Under the pieces are notes generated by a model, which did not search any database, was not told the DNA's origin, and saw only the letters and a program-made list of their open reading frames with translations. From positions 7,586,501 to 7,650,500 of the forward strand of contig AP031356.1 of the NCBI GenBank assembly GCA_037833965.1: a stretch of DNA of 64,000 bases. The letters run 5' to 3'. This document shows positions 53,716-64,000 of the stretch, piece after piece (positions within the stretch are counted from its first letter, which is position 1; the number at the start of each line of letters is the position of its first letter). This stretch comes from Marchantia polymorpha subsp. ruderalis (lineage: Eukaryota > Streptophyta > Marchantiopsida > Marchantiales > Marchantiaceae). Made by a program: the position numbers and the translations under genes.

Positions 53716-55066
53716 ACCCATTTCCTTTGCGTGTTTGTGTCCTTGAGTTCTGTCACCACGCACGAGGAGTTACAACTTAGCGTTCCGCATTTTGTAGCTG
53801 AAGGCCTTCGGCCGAATGTTCAGAGCTAGTCCATTGGTTAGAGACTTGAGTAGTTCGGAACTGCACCTGCGGGTGACTGCCGATGCTCAGAGCCAGTGAC
53901 TAGTTAGATACTTGAACAGTTTCGCCCCTACACCTTCGAGTGTTCCTTTCTGATTGTACTCCCTTGGGATTTTTCCCCTGAATGCCAAAGTGAAGTTTTG
54001 CTACTTCGTGTAAGCCTTGGTTGTAAATTCAGGTTACGCTGCAGCAGGTGCTTTGAGGGTAACCCCTGTAGTATTTCTGGGAATGACAAGTGCCTGAGAA
54101 TTCAAACTCTTCAATAGACTGTTGTTGTGTTACTGGAATGTTTCACAGTGAGTCCTTCAGTGCGGACCTGTGTTCTCTGCGCGTTTTGTGAGTTGAGAGT
54201 GTTGTTCACCGCGTATGAGTGACTTCGATCCGAAGTAGGCAGTCCAAACCGGGTTTCCTACGCTAGCAGCAAGCTAGTGGAAGCGTTGTAAAAGCCGGAG
54301 TTGGAAGTCACTACCCGCAGCTTCGCTGAGTGTACTCTTGAGAGACTTCCCCCCTGAAATCCTAAAGTAGAGGTCCTAACGGATCTCTAGGTTGTGTTTC
54401 TGTAGTTTCAGGTGTGTGTGTGTGTGTGTGTGTGTTACGCTGCACTGTGCGACCTCCGAGTGCGCTCCGAGTGGACACTTGCAGTATTTCTGGGAGTGAC
54501 AGTTGCCTGAGAATTCAAACTCCTCAATAGTCTGTTAAAACGTGACACTTTGTACCCTGTGTGTTCCTCTGTCCCTGTGGGTTCGACCTTTCTACCACTA
54601 TATTGCAGTTTTAGCCTTTAGTGGGTTATTACAACTTCCGAAACTGGAAGAGTCCCAAGGCAAAACGCCTTGATCTACTTTATACCCCCAAAGGTCCTAA
54701 CTAGCACTACGCTATCCTATCTACTACTTGCAACATCTGCGCGAAACCAAACTATACTACTTCACTCGGCGGATCCGGTGCTGCGCCTCCTGCGCGCCGG
54801 ACTGCTCCGCTCGCTGTCTCTTCCTTGCCAGTCTTCCGACCGGCTGCGCAACTCCAGGCGTCGGAGGGCTGCAGTGACTTCCGACTCTAAGTGCGCCATA
54901 GTGTCGCGCGCACCCGACAAGAAGGTTTCTAATTTCCTCGCTACTCGCCGCCGACTCCGACTGTCACCCTCCGTCAATGCCGCCGCCCGAAGCTCGAACT
55001 CCCTGAGTGTGATCCTCTCTTGAGCTGCCACCTCCCAATGGGCGTATCCTTTTAGACAGTGAGTCA

Positions 55067-55071
55067 CCCGC
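55067..55071. repeat. Target-site duplication CCCGC, left of E5
   Basis: It recurs at 59940-59944. It lies within the E3 ORF (reverse complement of the CGGGTGACTC stretch). Confidence 0.94.
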
Positions 55072-58000
55072 TGTGGTAACACACTTTTTGTTTTTTTTGC
55101 AGAATTTAAACAATTTTAGAAAACTAGTACCAAAGCAGTGTTTGTAGCTAGAGAAGGGTACGCTAAATAGAGTGGATTGATGAGATCGTCACGAGGGCAC
55201 AAAGAATCACGTAGTCGGATGTACCAACGCCAACGTCTTCGGCGCCTTCGGCAAAAGCTCCTTTTCTGAGGTGTCTCTACTCACGCGCCTCTAGCGTATA
55301 AGGAAGCTACGCTTCCGGCGCAGACACCTCAGGAGGAGGTTTTGCTAAAGACGTCAGGAGAAGGGCCCGGACCTCTAAAGGCGTCCGACCATGAGTGCGC
55401 CTTCGGCGAAGCGCCGCTAGCGCGGAAAGGGGAAACCTTCATAACAATCGGGATACACAGTAGATCCAGTTGGTTGAAGTTGCATTAGAAAGAGCTCGGG
55501 ACGCTCGTTCTAACGAGTCCAAGAGCGTCAGAGATGGATCAGGAATGGAGAAGTTATGAGCGTCGGAAAACTCGTAGCCGGACATGCGCCGTTCGCGCTA
55601 GGGTTCACAGCCGGAAAGGATTCCCGTACGCCCTAGGCGATGCGCCTTCGGCGGAATCACGCGCTCATAGGAGGAAACCAACTCAGAGTCGGAAGCGCCT
55701 TTGGCGGCTGTTCATGGAAGGAAAGCGCCGGTCGGATGTACGCCTCCGACGTGGCGCTGACGGCCGGATGCGCTGGCATGAGTTGCGCTGACGGATATGC
55801 GCCGGCAGCAACGGATGAGGCATAAAGGACAAAATAGGCGGTACGACTGCGGGCCGGCGTAATTCGCTCCGACTGGATGTGCGCCTCCAGCAAGGCGCCG
55901 ACGGATAATGAACGCACCAGCGGCGACACGCCTCCGGAGAAGGGCGGGTTAGGAAAAGACAACAGGGCCGACGTATACCCTGCAGCGGACTCGAGTCCGG
56001 AAGGTGGCGGCGGCGGGAGAATTCAACGTTTAAGCATGCGAATGCGCGCAGTGCGGAGACGTGAATTCGCGCATGCAAAGGGCGAACCGTTAAGCCGTAT
56101 AGCCGGCTGCGTACGTTGCAACCAGTAAGAACGTTGGACGTTCTTGAAATCGGAGAAGAAAAGACTGTGCTCCAGTCTCATTCTCTCATTCTTGACTTTG
56201 CGATTTCCAGTTTCCAAGATTACGCGCAAGGGCGGAGCGACCTGCAGTGAGAGTAGAGAGTGCGGAGACGAGTTGCGCAAGGATCTTGGCGGACCTTGAA
56301 AGAATTGTGAGTAGCGATCTTGAACGAGCGCAGAGAGAGTGAGCAGTCAGTGCTTGAGTGGCCGACGCGCAGTGGCGATTGTGAGAGAGCGAGCGAAAGG
56401 GAGAACGTTTGTGTGTGCAGGCAATGCAATGTCGAAGGTTCCCCAGCTGCGAGTGTCTCCACTCAGGGTGCCGCAGATCGGTCTACGCGCATTTCAAGAT
56501 GTGCTGCTGAGGCTGAAGCTCGATTTTCTCCTATGGGGGTGGAACTGGACATGTCCGGAGATGGTGCGCGAGTATCTGCAAGAGAGACACAAGCCCTCTC
56601 GCGGATTCCGCCCGCACCCAGAGAGATGGGACATTTGCAATTGGGCGCAGGTGTTGGGCAGGTGTGCCGGCGAGGAAGGGGATCTCCTCTTCGAGGCAGA
56701 TAGCGTGAAGGTGTCCCAGGAGGAAGAAGTCTCTTACAATGAGCTCTTCAAAGTTGCCAGACATCCCAAGAACGGTTTCCGGACACGGGATTACAAGGAT
56801 CGATTGCGGAGAAATGTCGCGACGGCATTGCTGCAGATATTGCAGCCGACCAAGACCGCTTACATGCATGGTTGGCAGGTAGAGTTCGTGGAGCTAGTGC
56901 TGTCAGGAGCTCCAGTGCATTGGGCACGGCTCCTGTGGAAGGTGACGCGCCAACATGCGCAAGAAGAGAAGGGAGGAACCCTCAATCATCTATCGCCTTA
57001 CTTAATCGTGTTTTACCGGGCGATGGGATGTTTGACAAATGCTGAGAAAACACGGTTTCCGCAGCTGACCCGGACTTATCCAGGTAGATATTCGAGGGAG
57101 GCCGAAGTAGACACGGATCCGGACGAGGAACCTGCCAGTACGCCTCCGGCTCCGGCTCCAGCAAGAGCAGCAGAAGAACGTCGAAGTGAGCGCATTCCGC
57201 GAAAGCGGAAGTGGGATGAGAGACCTGAGGACAGGCAGCCGGAAGTGCCAGCTGCGCCGACTCATGGTCGGCCCACCCCCGAGCCTCACAGTCGACCAAA
57301 ACAAAGGGCACGCAAAATGCCAACTGTTACTGAGGAGACCGGGCGAACTCCGACCCGGCGGAATCTCACACAGGAAGAGATAATCGCTCAGATCCTAGGG
57401 AAGACGGCAGATACCTCTGCTCAGAAGGCACCACGGCCTTCGGGAGGAGATGGACGGACTGACAGTCGGCCGACTGCGAGTCGGATGACTGAAGGCCGAC
57501 AAGCGGAAGGAAGGCCAACTTAACGGCGCGTTGAACCGGACAGCAGGCCGGAAGCAGAAGAGAGTTTGGCTGACGAGCCAACAATCCTCAGAGGGTCGTC
57601 TTCGGCGGAAGGCACTTCCGGAAGAACGCCACCAGCAAGCAGGCCAAGTGGAGTCAAGACGCGCAGGGTGTATCCGACTCCCAGTCGGACAACTGCTGGT
57701 CGGCCGACTGCGAGTCGGACAACAGAGAGTCAGCCGGATTCGCCGACTGCGAGACGGATGGGGCCAACGACCAGTGTGCGGACGCCTTCGGCGGACGCAC
57801 CTTCAGCAAGGACACCTTCTGCGCAGATTGCGCCGGAAGGACAGGCAGCAGAAGCGGGCGGTGCAAGAGTGACAAAAGTCACTGCGGCGTCGACCCCTTC
57901 ACAAACCGAAGATCGAGCCGGAACAGGGGCTCAAGCAGTGGGATCTCCCACTGCCCTGGATATTTTAGCAGGCAGTGGAGTAGCAGTCGCAGCGGAAGCT

Positions 58001-59939
58001 GCTGCGCGCCACAGTTCCAGGGAGTCGCCAAGGGATTCGGTGGCGACTGAAATCCTCGAGACTGAGGATGATACGAGCTCGGAAGAGCAGGAAGCGGATT
58101 CGGTGCAGAAAACGCCAACAGGGGTGCTGTGCGAACAGATAGTTCCACTCCTGCGATATCTGGATCGCAAGACATCCAAATACGCAAGTGCCTTAAAACC
58201 GCAGTCTTATGTGGAGACTATCAGGCGAAGGACGAGGATCAAGGTGGCAAAGTGGGCCTCTAGTTGCCAAGTATATGTGGATAGGAACACCGCCCTCCGA
58301 CAACACCTGGCGGTCACCCAGAAGCTATACCAAGCCTTGCAGCAGCAGAAGGAGGATGCGGCGACGAAAAGTCAGGCGGATGCCGAACTAATACGGGCAA
58401 AGATCGAGTCGGAATTGCAGGAGGAGCGGAGACAGAACCAAGTCCTAGCAGCCGAGCTTGCGCGCCAGACGCGCGCCTTAGAAGAAAGTCAAAGAGCCCG
58501 CAAGGAGGATGAGGAGTTGTTGTGCAACTTGCAATCCGAGTGCTCGGATTTGAGGGCACAACGTGCGGGATTAGAAATGCAGCTGGCCGAGGTGGAGAGC
58601 AGCTGCAGGGCGCGAGGAGAGTTGGCGGCACAGGTGACTCGTTGTCTAAAAGGATACGCCCATTGGGAGGTGGCAGCTCAAGAGAGGATTACACTCCGGG
58701 AGTTCGAGCTTCGGGCGGCGGCATTGACGGAGGGTGACAGTCGGAGTCGGCGGCGAGTGGCGAGAAAATTAGAAACCTTCTTGTCGGGTGCGCGCGACAC
58801 TATGGCGCACTTGCAGTCGGAAGTCACCACAGCGCTCCGACGCCTGGGGTTACGCAGCCGGTCGGAAGACTGGCAAGGTAGAGATAGTAAGCGGAGCAGT
58901 CCGGCGCGCAGGAGGCGCAGCACCGGATCTGCTGAGTGCAGTAGAGTAGTTTGGTTTCGCGCAGATGCTGCGAGTGGTAGATAGGATAGCGTAGTGCTAG
59001 TTAGGATCTTTTGAGAGTATAAAGTAGATCAAGGCGTTTTGCCTTGGGACTCTTCCAGTTTCGGAAGTACAGATCAGGAACTCACTTTCTTGGCGTGTTT
59101 GTGCATTTTGGTCCTGGCGCCACGTAGAGAAGCTGCAGCATAGCGAAGTTACCGTATGTTGTAGTTGAAGGCCTTCGGCTGAGTGTTCAGAGCTAGCACC
59201 CGGTTAGAGACTTGAGTAGTGTGGATCTGCACCTGCGGGTGATTTCTGATGCTCAGAGCCGGCTGCGAGTTAGATACTTGAACAGTTCCCCCTTACTCCT
59301 TCGAGTGACATATCCTGATTGTACTCCTACGGGAAGTTTCCCCTGAATGCCAATGTGAAGTTTCATTACTTCGTGTAAACCTTGGTTTGTAATTCAGGTT
59401 GTGTGTGTGTTACTGGATCGTGTTTTCAGTAAGTTCTCAGTCGGGTCTGCACTCCCTGCGTTTGGTGTGATAGTCGAGGGTGACGTCCACGGCGTATGTA
59501 GAGGCTTCGTTCCGAAGTGGGAAGTCCAGTCCGGGTACCCCCGCTAGTTCCTGGCGGAAGGGCAGTAAAAGCCGGAGTGGGAGGCACTACCTGCAGAACC
59601 TCTGAGTGAACTTGTGAGACACTTTCCTCCTGAAATCCGAAGCGGAGGTCCTGACCGACCTCCGAGTTGTGCTTTTTGCCAGTTTCAGGTGTGTGTGTGT
59701 GTGTTGAGTGACCAAGCTATACCGTGCATCCTCCGAGCATCCTCCGAGTTGAGATCCTCCTCCGAGTCGAGCCTCCGAGTCGAGCACTGCAGTATTTCTG
59801 GGAGTGACAGTCGCCTAGAATTCAAACTCTACAAAAGTCTGTTAAACGTGACACTTTTACTCTGTGTGTTGCCTCTGTCCCTGTGGGTTCGATCTTTTTA
59901 CCACCATACTGCAGTTTTAGCCTTTGGTGGGTTATTACA
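55072..59939 (+). mobile_element. E5: 4868-bp E-family element nested in E3
   Basis: It has both family ends and a 5-bp TSD. Its leader (with one hairpin-module copy at about 55437-55565), ORF, TATA (59018-59024), GT run and tail match E2 and E6. It is slightly more diverged from E2 than E6 is. Confidence 0.94.
56429..58984 (+). pseudogene. E5 copy of the 851-codon ORF with one nonsense codon
   Basis: It has exactly the same length as the E2 ORF. A TAA at 57521-57523 replaces a Glu codon (codon 365) in the Pro/Thr/Arg-rich middle. The frame is otherwise open on both sides. The N-terminal domain alone (about 364 codons) could still be made as a truncated product. Confidence 0.9.
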
Positions 59940-62900
59940 CCCGCGTCGCCAACTCTTCTCGCGCCCGAGAGCTGCCTTCCACCTCTGCTAGCTGCATTTC
60001 CGCTTCCGCACGCTGCGCCCTCAAATCCGAGCACTCGGATTGCAAGTTGCGCAACAACTCCTCATCCTCCTTGCGGCCTCTTTGACTTTCTTCTAAGGCG
60101 CGCGTCTGGCGCGCAAGCTCGGCTGCTAGGATGCGGTTTTGTCTCCGCTCTTCCTGCAACTCCGATTCGATCTTTACCCGCATTAGCTCGGCCTCCGCCT
60201 GGCTTTTCGTCGCCGCATCCTCCCTCTGCTGCTGCAAGGCTTGGTATAGCTTCTGTGTGACCGCCAGGTGTTGTCGGAGGGCGGTATTCCTCTCCTGATA
60301 TACGTGGCACCTAGAGGCCCAAGTGGCCACCTTGCTCCTCGTCCTGCGCTTGACAGTCTCCACATAAGACTGCGGTTTTCCAGTACCCGAGTACTTGGAT
60401 GTCTTGCGATCCAGATATCGCAGGAGTGGGACTATCTGCTCGCACAACACCCCTGTTGGCGTTTTCTGCACAGAATCCGCTTCCTGCTCTTCCGAGCTCG
60501 TCTCATCCTTAGTCTCGAGGATTTCAGTCGCCACTGAATCCCTTGGCGACTCCCTGGAACTGTGGCGCGCAGCAGCTTCCGCTGCGACTGCTGCTCCACT
60601 GCCTGCTAAAATATCCAGGGCAGTGGGGGATCCCACTGCTTGAGCCCCTGTTCCGGCTCGATCTTCGGTCTCCGAAGGGGTCGACGCCGCAGTGACTCTT
60701 GTCACCTTTGCACCGCCCGCTTCTGCTGCCTTCCCTTCCGGCGCAATCTGCGCGGAAGGTGTCTTCGCTGAAGTTGCGTCCGCCGAGGGCGTCCGCACAC
60801 TGGTCGCCGGCCCTGTCCGTCTCGCAGTCGGCGAATCCGGCCGACTCTCTGTTGGCCGACTCGCAGTCGACCAATCAGCAGTTGTCCGACTGGGAGTCGG
60901 ATACACCCTGCGCGTCTTCACTCCACTTGGCCTGCTTGCTGGTGGCGTTTTCCCAGAAGTGCCTTCCGCCGAAGACGACCTTCTGAGGGTTGTTGGCTCG
61001 TCAGCCAAACTCTCTTCTGCTTCCGGCCTGCTGTCCGGTTCAACGCGCCGTTCAGTTGGCCTTCCTTCCGCTTGTCAACCTTCAGTCGCCCGACTCGTAG
61101 TTGGCCGACTGTCAGTCCGTCCATCTCCTTCCGAAGGCATTGGTGCCTTCTGCGCAGAGGTATTTGTCGACTTCCCTAGAATCTGCTCGATTATCTCCTC
61201 CTGCATGGGATTCCGCCGGAGCGGAGTACGCCCGGTCTCCTCAGTACTAGTTGGCATTTTGCGTGCCCTCTGTTTTGGTCGACTGTGAGGCTCGTGGGTG
61301 GGCCGACCACGAGTCTGCGCAGCTGGCACTTCCGGCTGCCTGTCCTCAGGTCTCTCATCCCACTTCCGCTTTCGCGGAATGCGCTCACTTCGACGTTCTT
61401 CTGCTGCTCTTGCTGGGGCCGGAGCCGGAGACGGACTGGCAGGTTCCTCGTCCGGATCCGTGTCTACTTCGGCCTCCCGTGAGTATCTACCTGGATAGCT
61501 CTATGTCAGCAGCGGAAACCGTGTCCGCTCTGAATTTGTCAAACATCCCATCGCCCGATAAAACACAATCAGGTAAGGCGAAAGATGATTGAGGGTTCCT
61601 CCTCTCTCTTCTTGCGCATGTTGGCGCGTCACCTTCCACAGGAGCCGTGCCCAATGCACTGGAGCTCCTGACAACACTAGCTCCACAAATTCTACCTGCC
61701 AATCATGCATGTAAGCGGTCTTGGTCGGCTGCAATATCTGTAGCAATGCAGTCGCGACATTTCTCCGCAATCGATCTTTGTAATCCCGTGTCCGGAAACC
61801 GTTCTTGGGATGCCTGGCAACTTTGAAGAGCTCATTGTAGGAGATTTCTTCCTCCTGGGACACCTTCACGCTATCGGCCTCGAAGAGGAGATCCCCTTCC
61901 TCGCCGGCACACCTGCCCAACACCTGCGCCCAGTTACAAATGTCCCATCTTTCTGGATGTGGACGGAATCCGCGTGAGGGCTTGTGTCTCTCCTGCAGAT
62001 ACTCGCGCACCATCTCCGGACATGTCCAGTTCCACCCCCACAGGAGGAAATCGAGCTTCAGCCCCAGCAGCACATCTTGAAATGCGCGTAGACCGATTTG
62101 CGGCACCCTGAGTGGAGACACTCGCAGCTGGATAACCTTTGACATTGCGTTACCTGCACACACAAACGTTCTCCCTTTCGCTCGCTCGCTCACAATCGCC
62201 ACTACGCGTCGGCCGCTCAAGCACTGACTGCTCACTCTCTCTTCGCTCACGCTCAAGTTCACTACTCGCAATTCTCTCCAAGGTCTGTCAAGATCCTCGC
62301 GCCACTCGTCTCCGCACTCTTTCCTCTCACTGCAGGTCTCTCCGCCCTTGCGTGTAATCTTGGAAGCTGGAACTCGCAAAATCAAGAATGAGAGAATGAG
62401 ACTGGAGCGCAGTCTTTTCTTCTCCGATTTCAAGAACGTCCAACGTTCTTACTGGTTACAACGTACGCAGCCGGCTATACGGCCTAACGGTTCGCCCTTT
62501 GCATGCGCGAACTCACGTCTCCGCACTGCGCGCATTCGCATGCGTGAATGTTGAATTCTCCCGCCGCCGCCGCCTTCCGGACTCGAGTCCGCCGCAGGGT
62601 ATACGTCGGCTATGTTGTCTTTCCCTAACCCGTCCATCACCGGAGGCGTGTCGCCTCTGGCGTGTTCCTTATCCATCGGCGCCTTGCTGGAGGCGCACAT
62701 CCAGTCGGCGCGAATTACGCCGGCGCGTATTCGTACCGCTTATTTTGTCCTTTATGCCTCGTCCATTGTTGACGGCGCATATCCGCCAGCGCAAATCATG
62801 CCAGCGCATCCGGCCATCAACGCCACGTCGGAGGCGTACATCCGACCGGCGCTTTCCTTCCATGAGCAGCCGCCAAAGGCGCTTCCGACTCTGAGTTGGT

Positions 62901-63505
62901 TTCCTCCCATGAGCGCGCGATTCCGCCGAAGGCGCATCTCCGAGGGCGTACGGGAGTCCTTTCCGGCTGTGAACCCTAGCGCGAACGGCGCATGTCCGGC
63001 TACGAGTTTTCCGACGCTCATAACTTCTCCGTCCCTGATCCATCTCCGATGCTCTTGGGCTCGTTAGAACGAGCGTCCCGAGCTCTTTCTAATGCAACTT
63101 CAACCAACTGGATCTATTGTGTATTCCGATCGTTATGAAGGTTTTCCCTTTCCGCGCTAGCGGCGCATCGCCGAAGGCGCACTCATGGTCGGAAGCCTTC
63201 AGAGGTCCGGGCCCTTCTTCTGACGTCTTTAGCAAAACCTCCTCCTGAGGTGTCTGCGCCGGAAGCGTAGCTTCCTTAACCGCTGGAAGCGCGTGAGTAG
63301 AGACACCTCAGAAAAGGAGCTTTTGCCGAAGGCGCCGAAGACATTGGCGTTGGTACATCCGACTACGCGATTCTTCGTGACCTTGTGATGATCTCATCAA
63401 TTCACTCTATTTAACGTACCCTTTGCTAACTACAAACACTGCTTCGGTACTAGTTTTCTAAAATTGTTTAAATTCTGCAAAAAAAACAAAAAGTGTGTTA
63501 CCACA

Positions 63506-63510
63506 GGAAG
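63506..63510. repeat. Target-site duplication GGAAG, right of E3
   Basis: It matches 46344-46348. Confidence 0.93.
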
Positions 63511-64000
63511 GAATTTCATTTCTCTATATAACGTTGAAGAAGAACAGCCAGTTCAAGGCATTGAACTGCATGACCTCGATGCAATAAACTGCATCGAGAT
63601 CCACATGGTCTTTCTAGGTTGCAGCTATCTGAAGTAAAGAATGACTCAGATCATCAGAGAAGATCATTTCAAGAACTCAAGCGATCATTTCACGATAGCG
63701 GACACGCACGTCCTATGTGTTTGGCAAACTCTCCTGCAGCTGCATATAGGATACTCTGGATTGACCAAGGGATTGGGAATGGACCTATTTTAGTCCTCCA
63801 ATTTCTTAACGTCAGCCCACTAGTGGATATCTCGATATTGTTTATTCATGTGCTGGACACTGGACTTGACTTTTGACAAGGATCCTCCGAGGGTCTTCCA
63901 GATCACAGACTATCGAGTTCTTCAAAGGTCGTCGATAAGCCGCGTCCAGAATGCATTTGTTTGTGAGTGAGATGTATAGTAGAGCCCAGATGACAAGCCT
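63511..64000 (+). repeat. PR-1 upstream block, copy D, running off the window
   Basis: 63511-63660 continues the reverse copy of 38.6-38.7 kb. From about 63660 the sequence matches 40690-41030 upstream of PR-1 copy C in the same orientation (CAAGCGATCATTTCACGAT, CTCTCCTGCAGCTGCATAT, GTGCTGGACACTGGACTTGA). By extrapolation another PR-1 start codon would lie about 400 bp past the right edge. Confidence 0.85.

Larger units (their letters stand above)
47234..54633 (+). mobile_element. E4: ORF-less derivative of the E family, host of E6
   Basis: It has both family ends (TGTGGTAACCCAC, GTGGGTTATTACA) and a 5-bp TSD. Without E6 and one TSD copy it is 2526 bp. It keeps the leader, three hairpin modules (about 47446-47586, 47740-47870 and 48212-48350), a 21-bp minisatellite, TTTAGGG-like repeats, a TATA box (48782-48788) and the 3' tail (53721-54633), but has lost the whole 851-codon ORF. 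It must have been mobilised in trans. It groups with E1 and E7. Confidence 0.92.
54717..62145 (-). pseudogene. E3 copy of the element ORF, split by E5 and multiply broken
   Basis: ATG at 62145-62143. The N-terminal domain is well preserved up to TAG at 61503-61501. A second stop (TGA, 61077-61075) lies in the repeat-rich middle. E5 interrupts the coiled-coil end at 59944/55071, just before the HCLKGYAHWEV motif. The C-terminus continues at 55071-54717 with a third stop (at 54764-54762, SAE-stop). It has the most decay of the subfamily, consistent with being the oldest, outermost copy. Confidence 0.88.
46349..63505 (-). mobile_element. E3: minus-strand E-family element split by E4 and E5
   Basis: On the minus strand it starts TGTGGTAACACAC (at 63505) and ends GTGGGTTATTACA (at 46349). 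Removing E4 with one TSD copy (47234-54638) and E5 with one TSD copy (55072-59944) leaves segments of 885, 433 and 3561 bp, 4879 bp in all, which matches full-length family members. It is the outermost and therefore oldest element of the nest. Its ORF is broken by E5 and by further stops. Confidence 0.93.

Overview
This is a repeat-dominated plant nuclear window, most likely from a bryophyte and plausibly a Marchantia-type liverwort. That is an inference from four things: a single-exon polyphenol oxidase lacking the C-terminal KFDV domain, plant PR-1 and PR-5 genes with GT-AG introns, TTTAGGG-like interstitial repeats, and plant LTR retrotransposons. I see no prokaryotic or viral genome organisation.

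Layout. 1-15373: the right part of a large TG...CA mobile element (called E1 here), split by a young, nearly intact Ty3/Gypsy LTR retrotransposon (2734-12909, TSD CACCT). E1 itself sits in the second exon of a PR-1 gene copy, whose remnant follows at 15374-15446. 15374-32962: single-copy-like DNA holding a degenerate relic (about 16.1-17.1 kb), an AT-rich gene desert (17.3-19.9 kb), an intact secreted polyphenol oxidase gene (21322-22545, plus strand), another long gene-poor stretch, a broken thaumatin-like (PR-5) gene (27658-28956, minus) and a complete two-exon PR-1/CAP gene (31640-32475, minus). 32963-37831: E2, a full-length 4869-bp element with an intact 851-codon ORF. 37832-43555: gene-poor DNA and a second complete PR-1 gene (41420-42256, plus). 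It lies in a large inverted duplication with the first. 43556-about 45165: E7, a truncated relative carrying a higher-order tandem repeat. 46349-63505: a nest of the same family. E3 (minus) is interrupted by E4 (47234-54633) and E5 (55072-59939), and E4 is interrupted by E6 (48847-53715). 63511-64000: another copy of the PR-1 upstream block, pointing at a further PR-1 copy just beyond the right edge.

The main discovery candidate is the E1-E7 family. Its members have TG...CA ends and 5-bp target-site duplications, which I resolved for E2-E6. Full-length copies are about 4.87 kb and carry one long ORF (851 codons: a globular N-terminal domain, a Pro/Thr/Arg-rich middle and a C-terminal coiled coil). 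The ORF lies upstream of a conserved TATA box and hairpin. No copy shows gag-pol or a transposase. The best reading is very long (solo) LTRs of an undescribed retrotransposon whose U3 region encodes a protein. A terminal-inverted-repeat DNA element is the alternative. One copy (E2) is intact, three carry different nonsense codons, and E4 is a 2.5-kb derivative with no ORF.

A second recurring theme is a stretch of about 140 bp bounded by inverted CTCATAACT/AGTTATGAG motifs with an internal GCTCGTT/AACGAGC hairpin. It recurs in the Gypsy LTRs and throughout the E family. The host genes (PPO, PR-1 copies, PR-5) form a loose group of secreted defence-type proteins embedded in these repeats.
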